Shown: positions 57,144 to 64,000 of the stretch, piece after piece
Layout: each line of letters opens with the position of its first letter
Position numbering within the stretch: the stretch's first letter is position 1
Origin: an uncultured Chloroflexales bacterium
GTDB taxonomy: Bacteria > Chloroflexota > Chloroflexia > Chloroflexales > Chloroflexaceae
NCBI GenBank assembly: GCA_937902315.1
Contig: CALGUG010000067.1
Location: forward strand, 1 to 64,000
Direction: 5' to 3'
DNA: 64,000 bases
Made by a program: the position numbers and the translations under genes
The notes under the pieces: generated by a model
Seen by the model: only the letters and a program-made list of their open reading frames with translations
Databases searched by the model: none
What the model was told of the DNA's origin: nothing

Positions 57144-57223
57144 GCGCTCTGGCGGTCTCGTCCTTCCCCCAAAGGACGCCCCAACCGCGTCCGCCTCCGG
57201 CTATCAACATCCCGCTCGCCGCA
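57144..57223. repeat. Dispersed GCGTCCGCC repeat
   Basis: GCGCTCTGGCGGTCTCGTCC leads to AACCGCGTCCGCCTCCGGCT and ATCAACATCCCGCTCGCCG, parallel to 3779-3850. Confidence 0.7.
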
Positions 57224-57316
57224 AAGGGGTTGTATCGCTGTGAGTGGAAAGGCTACCTCAAAACGAAACGCTGCAAACGGAATTCGTATCAAATCCATTG
57301 GTGTGATATTAGGTGT

Positions 57317-58423
57317 TCAGCTAGAGGCTGAAGGCTGGGCGGCCCGCAATCCGGCTCTGACGTTCAGGTACCAGACTAGCATAGCGATCAACAACAATGT
57401 GCCATATACAACTGGTGCCAAACCTGCCCCCGGGATAAAACGAACCCACACAAGGTACAAAACAAGCGCGCTTACACTAAGCAAGGCTAAGATGTAACGA
57501 GGCAGCTTCACCGTTGCAAGAAACAGGAAGTAGTGCGCCCAACTGATCGGACTAACGAGCAACATCACTGGCACAAGTTGTTTAAGATCTGGATCGCGTC
57601 GCAATGCAGGAATCATCGTAAGGCCGAAAAACAGAAACATCCCTATAAACGCCAAGGTGGGCGAAAGGTTTGGAATGATCACCCGCGCAACCCGAACCGT
57701 CGAGACATTCCAAGCTTGATCGGCTTGGGCGAGCGAATTAACTGGCACATAGGCCAACCAATCGCGTGTAACCCCAAAGCCCAAAATCAGCTCAGCTAAC
57801 ACCGTGAGTACTCCAGCAGTTATCACTGCCGCGCCTGCAGCCCGCCATCGTTTGGTTACAACTAGCCCAAATAACAAAACCAGCGGATAGGTTTTGATCG
57901 CAATGGCTAAGCCGAGCGCCACCCCAGCGCGTACAGGCGAGCGATCGACCTGCCAGAGCATGTAGGCAACACAAGCAAACAGTAACGGCTCGAAAGCACC
58001 CAACGAGAGGGCGACCAAGACAAAACTCAGGGTTAAGAGACGAATGAGCGCAGGAACCTCCAAAAGGTGCCAAGCCCACAATACCATCACACAGCCAAAT
58101 AGCATCCACAACCATCGAGCTAGATCCCAAGGCAGTAAGGCCCAAGGCATTACAAAAAGAGTTGCAAAGGGCGGATGCGCCGTTTGTGGAATGCTCGAAT
58201 GAGGAACTGGACTGTCTAAACAGCAGAGCAAACGCAACTCTGCCGTTTTCCCGTTCGGATCGAGACCAACCGTCCAGCCGCGCGCGGCAACATAATTTTG
58301 AACGAAATCGGACTCAGGTGTGACAAAAACGGTCCAACTACCTAAAACAACGAGTAAAATTGCAATCAACCCATTGAGCACAGGCTCGGAATACCAATCT
58401 GATGAACGAAGCTTAGATATCAT
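57317..58423 (-). CDS. GT87-type mannosyltransferase-like membrane protein (DUF2029)
   Basis: A 368-residue protein with about nine helices. The outside loop near residues 39-75 carries acidic DFVQNYVAARGW and TAHPPFATLFVMPWALLPWD, typical for GT87 enzymes, and IKTYPLVLLFGLVV follows in mid-protein. They use a polyprenyl-phosphate sugar at the outer face of the membrane. I take the ATG at 58423, which overlaps the preceding TGA by four bases. Pair with the PIG-V type enzyme upstream. Confidence 0.8.
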   Translation of the reverse strand: MISKLRSSDWYSEPVLNGLIAILLVVLGSWTVFVTPESDFVQNYVAARGWTVGLDPNGKTAELRLLCCLDSPVPHSSIPQTAHPPFATLFVMPWALLPWDLARWLWMLFGCVMVLWAWHLLEVPALIRLLTLSFVLVALSLGAFEPLLFACVAYMLWQVDRSPVRAGVALGLAIAIKTYPLVLLFGLVVTKRWRAAGAAVITAGVLTVLAELILGFGVTRDWLAYVPVNSLAQADQAWNVSTVRVARVIIPNLSPTLAFIGMFLFFGLTMIPALRRDPDLKQLVPVMLLVSPISWAHYFLFLATVKLPRYILALLSVSALVLYLVWVRFIPGAGLAPVVYGTLLLIAMLVWYLNVRAGLRAAQPSASS

Positions 58424-59676
58424 GGTACCCATCCATGGCGGATAAATGCTCCTACTAAGAAGATATTAACCATAAAAAGAATTTCGATCAACAGCCGTTG
58501 TCTTTGTAAACTACCCGCCCAAGAGACAAGAATGACAAAGATCGGAAATGCCAACAACATGTGGCGAGGAAAGGCCAAGTATGGAGATAAGTCGCCATTG
58601 TAGTAACAAAGTGACAAAAGCGCTATCGCGATACTATAAAGCAGGTCTTGCATGCGAAGCAGACGCCAGCCACGCATAAGCACCAAGACAGCGGCCCAAC
58701 CGATAACAGTGTCGATCACAAAGGGATATTTGCTCTCAGCTAGCATGAAGCGTTGGATCTCACCGATCAGTGGTTCCCAAGGCCAAGCGATTCGTTGTCC
58801 AACAACGACCTGCTCTGCTGAACTTGATACGAGTAAGCTGCTTAAAAATGCGTACAGGCTTTCGCTTTCCGACCAACTGATAGCGTCGCCTAAGGCAATG
58901 GCCCGATAAACAACGAATAACAGATAGGCACCGGGCAGCAAGGCAAGCGAGCCAGCCTGCCACCAAGCTGTGCGTCGATCGCGCCAAGCTAGCCAGATTG
59001 CCCAAGCCATAGGCAGAGCTAAGGCGACACCTTGTTGACGGGTTAATACAGCACCAGCCCCCAAAAGACCGGCTAGCCACCAGCGCTCTAACCTGATAGC
59101 CCACAAGGCCGCAATCGCAAAACACAAAAAGGTGCTTTCGGTATAAGGCGAAAGCAAAATAAACCCGAGCGGGTTCATAAGCAGCAACCAGCCAACAGGT
59201 TGAGCATAATCCGCACGGTAAAAACGCTCTACATAGCGCGTTAGCAGCATAGTTGCAATGATCGTAGCTATGCTAGAGACAAACAAGAGCGCTACAGGGA
59301 TATTTTGAAATACAAGAGCAAAAGGCCAAACTAAGATCGGATAGAGCGGGTGAAAGGAAGCTGTCCCCTCAGACAAGCTATAGCCATGGTCAACAATGCG
59401 GAGATAGTTCCATGCATCGTAGCGGATCCAAGGGGAGATCAACCAGCGATACAACCATTCACCGATCGATGCGTCGCTCGGCGATAGGCCTATTCGTGCT
59501 TCAAGTTCGGTATGCGGGAAAATGAGCGTGATCGGTATAGCCAGTATTCCGAAGACGACTCGCATAATCAAAACAGCTAGGCCAGCTCCACAAAAAGTGC
59601 GTAAATCAAAACGATTGCGAGGATTCTTCCAGATACTCGCTGAAGTGGGTGCTTGAGATGTCGATGGTACCGTCAT
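58420..59676 (-). CDS. PIG-V-type mannosyltransferase-like membrane protein
   Basis: A 418-residue protein with ten or more helices. WIRYDAWNYLRIVDHGYSLS followed by SFHPLYPILVWPF matches the conserved first loop of the PIG-V/GT76 family (WDxxxYxxIAxxGY ... FPLYP), and NPLGFILLSPYTESTFL is also typical. It probably transfers mannose or a similar sugar from a lipid carrier. Translation is coupled to the GT87 gene. Confidence 0.85.
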   Translation of the reverse strand: MTVPSTSQAPTSASIWKNPRNRFDLRTFCGAGLAVLIMRVVFGILAIPITLIFPHTELEARIGLSPSDASIGEWLYRWLISPWIRYDAWNYLRIVDHGYSLSEGTASFHPLYPILVWPFALVFQNIPVALLFVSSIATIIATMLLTRYVERFYRADYAQPVGWLLLMNPLGFILLSPYTESTFLCFAIAALWAIRLERWWLAGLLGAGAVLTRQQGVALALPMAWAIWLAWRDRRTAWWQAGSLALLPGAYLLFVVYRAIALGDAISWSESESLYAFLSSLLVSSSAEQVVVGQRIAWPWEPLIGEIQRFMLAESKYPFVIDTVIGWAAVLVLMRGWRLLRMQDLLYSIAIALLSLCYYNGDLSPYLAFPRHMLLAFPIFVILVSWAGSLQRQRLLIEILFMVNIFLVGAFIRHGWVP

Positions 59677-59738
59677 GCTTCACTACCTTAGATGCATAAG
59701 AGCCTAGCTAACAATACCATATTTGTGCAAATTAAGAA

Positions 59739-61016
59739 TTACACCTCACCTCGTAAGCGTCGCATCAATGAACGCAAAATGCGGGCTGGCTGTAAACGTG
59801 CAGACCAGCTACGATCGCGAGCCGCTAGCTCGGCTGCAACAAAAGCGACAGCTTTCTTAGCAGCTACATCAGCCTCGGCCGGAGAGATCTGGTCGGACGA
59901 GGCGCGGCGGCGCGCAAGGGCTTGCCGCAAAAGCTGGTCGATCCGCTCGCCCATGGCATCGAGCGAAAAGTGGTCGAGCACCCGTTGGCGCGCCGCCGCG
60001 CCCATAGCCGCTAAACGCTGAGGGTCGCTCAAGAGCTTCGTCAAGGCCTCGCGATAGGCCTCTTGTTCGCGCGGGCCACGCTGCACCAGCACACCACACT
60101 CCTCAGTCACTAGCTCGCGCTGACCGCCAACATCGGCGCTCAGCGGCACAACGCCCATGGCCATGGCCTCGTAAATCGCGAGCGAAATCCCCTCGTTTTC
60201 TGAGGGAAGGAAAAAGATCGAGCTAATGGCTAACAGCTCACGGACGCTTGCATTGGGCTGCGCACCCAAAAGGCGAACGCGCTCTTGCAAAGCGTGGCGT
60301 TCCACAAAATCCTGCATCCAAGCGAAATACTCACCATCGCCCGCCACGACAAATAGCACATCAGGAAAGATGGAAGCGATCGAGCGCATCACTTCAGCAG
60401 CGAGCGGCGGCTGCTTTTGGCGCGTCAAACGGGCGGCATAGAGCACAATGCGGGCATCGCTTGGCAAGCGGTAGCGCGCTCGCACAGCCGCCCCATCGAT
60501 CTGAGCACGATCCCAAAAATATGGATCGATATTGGTTGTACAGACCTGGATCTGTTCAGCGGGCGCCCCTTGTTGATGCATCCAAGCCTCAAGCTGATGC
60601 GATGAAACGATCTCTACATCTAAGTAAGCGCTATGGCGAACACTTAAACGCGGGAAACCTCCTTTTAGCCAGCTTGGCTCCAGCATATGGCAATAATCGA
60701 CAAAAGCCGTTTGAGGCAAATGGGCGCGCAAAAAAGGCAAAAAGAGGTAGCCAGCTTGACTATGCGAAATACAAACCACATCGCAATCTTGGGCCAGAAC
60801 CAACAATTGGGCCGGCCAGTGGTCGGGGGGATAGGCGATCAAGTCGACGATCTGTTCGCAAAGCGGCTCGAATGCGCTGCGCCAAGCATGGTCGCTCGTG
60901 AGGGTTGTTGCGATGCGTATCTGCCAACCCCGTTGCCGCAATTGGTTCAGCATATCAAGGTTGAATTTATCGGCACCCCCTAAAGCTAACCATGGATAAA
61001 GGCATAACAGTCGCAT
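59739..61016 (-). CDS. Glycosyltransferase family 4
   Basis: A 425-residue protein of GT-B fold. LYPWLALGGADKFNLDMLNQ, YAARLTRQKQPPLAAEVMRS and FLPSENEGISLAIYEAMAMG (with the two donor-binding glutamates) identify a GT4. It is closely related in sequence and order to the C-terminal half of the 48603-50873 enzyme (GGADxFxLD, HMExxWxxGGxPR, ADVGGQxELVTxECG), pointing to duplication within the locus. Cytoplasmic, with a basic C-terminus. Confidence 0.9.
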   Translation of the reverse strand: MRLLCLYPWLALGGADKFNLDMLNQLRQRGWQIRIATTLTSDHAWRSAFEPLCEQIVDLIAYPPDHWPAQLLVLAQDCDVVCISHSQAGYLFLPFLRAHLPQTAFVDYCHMLEPSWLKGGFPRLSVRHSAYLDVEIVSSHQLEAWMHQQGAPAEQIQVCTTNIDPYFWDRAQIDGAAVRARYRLPSDARIVLYAARLTRQKQPPLAAEVMRSIASIFPDVLFVVAGDGEYFAWMQDFVERHALQERVRLLGAQPNASVRELLAISSIFFLPSENEGISLAIYEAMAMGVVPLSADVGGQRELVTEECGVLVQRGPREQEAYREALTKLLSDPQRLAAMGAAARQRVLDHFSLDAMGERIDQLLRQALARRRASSDQISPAEADVAAKKAVAFVAAELAARDRSWSARLQPARILRSLMRRLRGEV

Positions 61017-61197
61017 AATAAACTCTCTTTCGTTGCGTTTGTTGAAGCAGTCGTTGATTCAGTTTATCCAAAACCCGACTAGAGCACGTTCAACAACGAG
61101 ACCAGCAGTGACGCCTCGTTAGTGTGACAATCGGGAAAGGGTTCGCGCTATCCCATTTTGAGTAGCCTCTCCACACAGCTAGAAGTGCCTTTTGGAG

Positions 61198-61268
61198 AGC
61201 GGGATGTTGGTAGCCGTAGGCGGACGCGCCAAAAACCGAATGGGCGCGAGAGCGCTGGCCGCCAGAGC
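61198..61268. repeat. Dispersed GCGTCCGCC repeat, inverted
   Basis: GAGCGGGATGTTGGTAGCCG leads to TAGGCGGACGCGCCAAAAAC and CGAATGGGCGCGAGAGCGCT, the reverse complement of the 3779-3850 type. Confidence 0.65.
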
Positions 61269-61316
61269 TAGATAGAAGTTGGAATAATCGAGCCGTTTCG
61301 CCATGAGCAAGACAGC

Positions 61317-62381
61317 TCAACGACGCAAGAGCTGCGCTAAGATCTGTCCAAACTGAGCAGCGCGCACGCGGTTCGTATGTTGTTGCTGCAATTGATCGTA
61401 AGCCGCTTGAGCGATTCGCTCGCGCAAAGCCGAACTTTGAATCAATCGATCCAAGGCCTGTTGCCAACTCGCTGGGTCAGAAGCCAAGCAACCGGTTTTG
61501 CCGTTCTCGATCACAGCATTATAGGGTTCGAGATCGCTCGCAACCGTTGCAACGCGCACCAAAGCCGCCTCAAGATATTTAACCGCGCTTTTCGAGCGGC
61601 GCTGCGGATTGTCGATCAGCGGCGCAAGCGCGATATCGATCTGCGCCATATGCTGCGACAACTGCTCCCAAGCCACGGCCGGATAGCGCTCAATGCGATC
61701 GGCAAATGCTGTGCTCAGGCTCTCGGCTAGGCCAAGCTCTCCATACAGCCGCAAGCGTACCTGGTTATGCTGCCTAAGAACCGCTTCCAAGGCTGGCGTA
61801 ATACTGGCAAAATCTTCGTCGTGAACATGAGGCGTACCGCAAAAATAGCCGATCACAACAGCAGAAGGATCTCTGCGCCGTTGGCGATAGGCCGCTTCGC
61901 CCAAGGCGATCTGTTCATCGCTCAAAGCATTCCAGTTCACAAATACCGGTTTTTGAAACGATCTTTGGGCTTGGTCGCGCAAATAAGCTGTCGAGAGCAC
62001 ATGGGCATCGACCCAGCGCATCATGGCCCGTAAACGCCGATTGGTCAGCAAAATATCGTCGACCTGCGCCGGGGTATAGTGCTTGTCAAGAAAATTATAG
62101 CTGCGCTCGTTTTCGTCCCACACCAGATCATCGCTATCGAAAACAAGCGGAATACCGCGTAGGCGAGCCATAAGCACAAGCGGCAGGCTGCGCGAGGTCA
62201 GCGGCACACGATGCAGATAGAGCAGATCGCAGCCTTGCAAGCGGTACAAATGTGCCCGATTCTCCAGCGCGACGATCTCGGTCTGATAACCGTGTAAACG
62301 GGCTTGTTCCGCTTGATGGAGCACCCGATAGCGCATGGGCGCCCCTTCATGAACGTATACGAATCGTATCTTTGCTGTCAC
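61317..62381 (-). CDS. GT-B glycosyltransferase
   Basis: A 354-residue protein. VHEGAPMRYRVLHQAEQARL and LVFDSDDLVWD in the N-terminal half, and IDIALAPLIDNPQRRSKSAV with KYLEAALVRVATVASDLEPY in the C-terminal half, fit a family-1/4-like glycosyltransferase. The EX7E pattern is incomplete, with SKSAVKYLEAA taking its place, as in other members of this subgroup. It stands alone between repeats and probably acts in the same glycan pathway. Confidence 0.8.
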   Translation of the reverse strand: MTAKIRFVYVHEGAPMRYRVLHQAEQARLHGYQTEIVALENRAHLYRLQGCDLLYLHRVPLTSRSLPLVLMARLRGIPLVFDSDDLVWDENERSYNFLDKHYTPAQVDDILLTNRRLRAMMRWVDAHVLSTAYLRDQAQRSFQKPVFVNWNALSDEQIALGEAAYRQRRRDPSAVVIGYFCGTPHVHDEDFASITPALEAVLRQHNQVRLRLYGELGLAESLSTAFADRIERYPAVAWEQLSQHMAQIDIALAPLIDNPQRRSKSAVKYLEAALVRVATVASDLEPYNAVIENGKTGCLASDPASWQQALDRLIQSSALRERIAQAAYDQLQQQHTNRVRAAQFGQILAQLLRR

Positions 62382-62448
62382 GCTTCCCTCAAAACCTCTC
62401 TGATAACACGCACAACAAAACCGATTGATCGTTGGCCAGCGTTACTGA

Positions 62449-62593
62449 TACCAAATCCGTTAGATCACTTACTTTTAGGCCTTCGGCAGAGCGGAACTCA
62501 AGTCTTTTTGTTGTGTTAAATTTCACACAATATCTTCCCCGACTCCTCGTCTTCCTGCACTGCAAGAGTGCAAGTCTTTAAATAGATTTGGTA
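62449..62593. repeat. Degenerate MITE-like repeat
   Basis: The ends are TACCAAATCCGTT and AATAGATTTGGTA. The interior keeps GGCCTTCGGCAGAGCGGAAC, but the central palindrome is shortened to TTGTGTTAAATTTCACACAA. About 145 bp. Confidence 0.7.
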
Positions 62594-62644
62594 TGAAAAC
62601 CGTTTCAGCTCAACAAGCCGCTTGCGAATCCGCTCGATGGCTTT

Positions 62645-62724
62645 GGCGCTCTGGCGGTCTGCTCTCTTCCCCAAATAAGGCTTGTGGCGCGTCCGCCTAC
62701 GGCTACCAACGGCTCACCCACCGC
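62645..62724. repeat. Dispersed GCGTCCGCC repeat
   Basis: GGCGCTCTGGCGGTCTGCTC is followed by TGGCGCGTCCGCCTACGGCT and ACCAACGGCTCACCCACCGC, parallel to 57144-57223. No gene is seen in 62382-63130. Confidence 0.65.
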
Positions 62725-62812
62725 CACGGGCTTCTAGCAGTGAAACGAAGCCGCCCCCTTAGCCAACGCTGCAAACGTATGTCGTATGATAGCAAATCCG
62801 CTTAAAGACTTA

Positions 62813-62977
62813 TACCAAATCCGGTTGATTAGGTTCTCTTTGGCCATCGGCAGAGCGGAACGCGTCTCTTTTTGTTGTGTGAGATTTCGCGCTGATACGC
62901 GAAATCTCACACAACCCTTTTCCCAGCTTTTCGTTTTTCTGAGCGAAGAGCATGCACGTCTTTAAACGGATTTGGTA
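62813..62977. repeat. Full-length MITE-like palindromic repeat, copy C
   Basis: A 165-bp copy, nearly identical to copy B (47313-47476), with the same ends, TA flanks and inner palindrome (TTGTGTGAGATTTCGCG ... CGCGAAATCTCACACAA). A partial end (AGCAAATCCGCTTAAAGAC) lies just to its left near 62791. Confidence 0.8.
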
Positions 62978-63130
62978 TTACACCTTTGCATCTCGTGAAA
63001 ACTTAGGTGTCAACATTCGGTACAAAAAAGTATGGAGAGTTAAGCAGTACAAACTACTTCAACTCTCCATATAAGCCAATCGCAAACAGCCCGATTCGAC
63101 TACAACAGCCTACCAAAAAGCTGCGACCTT

Positions 63131-64000
63131 TTAGGAAGGATTGCACATGTAGTCGAAGACAGGCTCAATAGATTTTTGCCAATCTGTAAATCCTTCTCGG
63201 ATCATGGTCAGAGCATTGCTTGTTAGGCGCTTGCGCAATTCCACATCCTGCAAACCGCGCACAATGGCATCGGCGATACAACTTGCGCTAGGCAGAGCCA
63301 ACAAACAGTTCTCTTGATCTTTCAGCAGCCACAAGTTCGAATGGTTGATATTGGCAACCACCAAACAGCCGCTCGCCATAAACTCAAAGGGCAAATACGA
63401 TGGGTGGCGCGTAAACATCATCGCCAAGCCAACATCACAGGTGCGATAGAGCTCAGCCGTCGCATGATACGACATCAAGCCAAGGTTATGCACTACGCCG
63501 CTGAGATTATAGTCAGCCGGATCCCATTCTTGACCCGCCGAGAGGATCTCTACTTGGTCACCCAAGCGCTCTTTGAGCTTGTGCATCGCGATCGCGCCCA
63601 GTTCAAAACCGTTGCGCCAGTGGTTAGGCCGCCCATAGAAGAAGACTCGATAGGGACGACGATTCCAGTCGCGATCAGCAGCCGGGTAAAAGAGTGTGCT
63701 ATCAACGCTCGGGTTGAAGTAGGTTCCTTTGCCACCGTAATCCTTGATATAGTGTTCGCACAAGGTACAGGTGTTGGTCAAGGCATAAAAACCAAAACGA
63801 TACGTCATATCTGCTTGAGCATAGGTCGAGCCTGCTGCATGGAAAACCGGCTCGAAATCTTGCATAAAATAGAATTTGCGACGTGTATCGTTAAATTTCA
63901 AGGCGTAATATGCCGTGATCCACGAGGTTGCGACCGTTGCATCAACCCGAGTGAAATGGGCAAGGTCATCGTTTGAACGGATCACAATAATGCGCGATCC
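63131..64000 (-). CDS. Glycosyltransferase, WsaF-like, 5' end cut by the window
   Basis: At least 289 residues; the frame is open to the window edge (GSRIIVIRSNDDLAHF continues before any certain start). YFMQDFEPVFHAAGSTYAQA, FYGRPNHWRNGFELGAIAMH and HPSYLPFEFMASGCLVVANI match the C-terminal GT-B domain of rhamnosyltransferase WsaF-like and related GT4 enzymes. It is the last member seen of the surface-glycan gene set. Confidence 0.8.
   Translation of the reverse strand, partial: GSRIIVIRSNDDLAHFTRVDATVATSWITAYYALKFNDTRRKFYFMQDFEPVFHAAGSTYAQADMTYRFGFYALTNTCTLCEHYIKDYGGKGTYFNPSVDSTLFYPAADRDWNRRPYRVFFYGRPNHWRNGFELGAIAMHKLKERLGDQVEILSAGQEWDPADYNLSGVVHNLGLMSYHATAELYRTCDVGLAMMFTRHPSYLPFEFMASGCLVVANINHSNLWLLKDQENCLLALPSASCIADAIVRGLQDVELRKRLTSNALTMIREGFTDWQKSIEPVFDYMCNPS

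Noticed and set aside
60248..60983. Plus-strand frames opposite the GT4 gene at 59739-61016
   Set aside because: The minus-strand gene has all GT4 motifs; these are shadows.

Overview
The window looks like a piece of a bacterial chromosome, most probably from a filamentous Chloroflexota. This placement is an inference: secreted proteins carry a mature N-terminus of the form (Q/R)xYLPxVxK or VLLPKI that I associate with that phylum, and the locus has many GT-C and GT4 enzymes and few recognisable proteobacterial or firmicute families. No marker gene settles the species.

Layout. (1) 1-4152 is a left host flank with few genes, rich in decayed sequence: a small membrane protein, a single-span protein, an 80-residue protein, a broken secreted-protein gene, and several copies of a TA-flanked, MITE-like palindromic repeat. 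(2) 4153-39395 is an almost complete siphophage-type prophage of about 35.2 kb, bounded by a 16-bp direct repeat (tggggtggctgatggg) at 4153-4168 and 39380-39395. The right copy is the 3' end of a tRNA-His gene. The left copy sits beside the terminator that probably belonged to that tRNA, so integration separated the two. (3) 39456-64000 is a right host flank devoted mainly to extracellular polysaccharide and glycan metabolism.

The prophage is organised as follows. At the left edge is a ribbon-helix-helix regulator facing a cassette of small membrane proteins that ends in a tRNA-like sequence and a terminator. The late genes run leftward as one long operon: endolysin, membrane and coiled-coil lysis-type proteins, terminase, portal fused to a MuF-type domain, protease/scaffold, capsid, connectors, tail tube, frameshifted tail chaperones, tape measure, a Dit-like protein with an inserted seven-bladed propeller, a hub-like protein and two distal genes. 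Lysogeny genes follow: an ImmA-type peptidase, an HTH protein and a secreted cargo protein. A lambda-like switch then has a repressor, a Cro-like protein and seven 14-bp operators. The rightward early operon holds small proteins, an initiator with iteron-like repeats, a DnaC-like loader, a Dam-type methylase, a DUF1064 nuclease and a large serine integrase that reads into the tRNA.

The right flank has two GT-C/membrane proteins, a polyprenyl glycosylphosphotransferase, several GT2 and GT4 glycosyltransferases (one a GT2-GT4 fusion), a secreted glycoside hydrolase, a sugar ABC importer with a Gfo/Idh/MocA dehydrogenase, GT87 and PIG-V type mannosyltransferases, and at the right edge a glycosyltransferase cut by the window. 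Dispersed repeats lie between these genes and in the left flank, but I found none inside the prophage.
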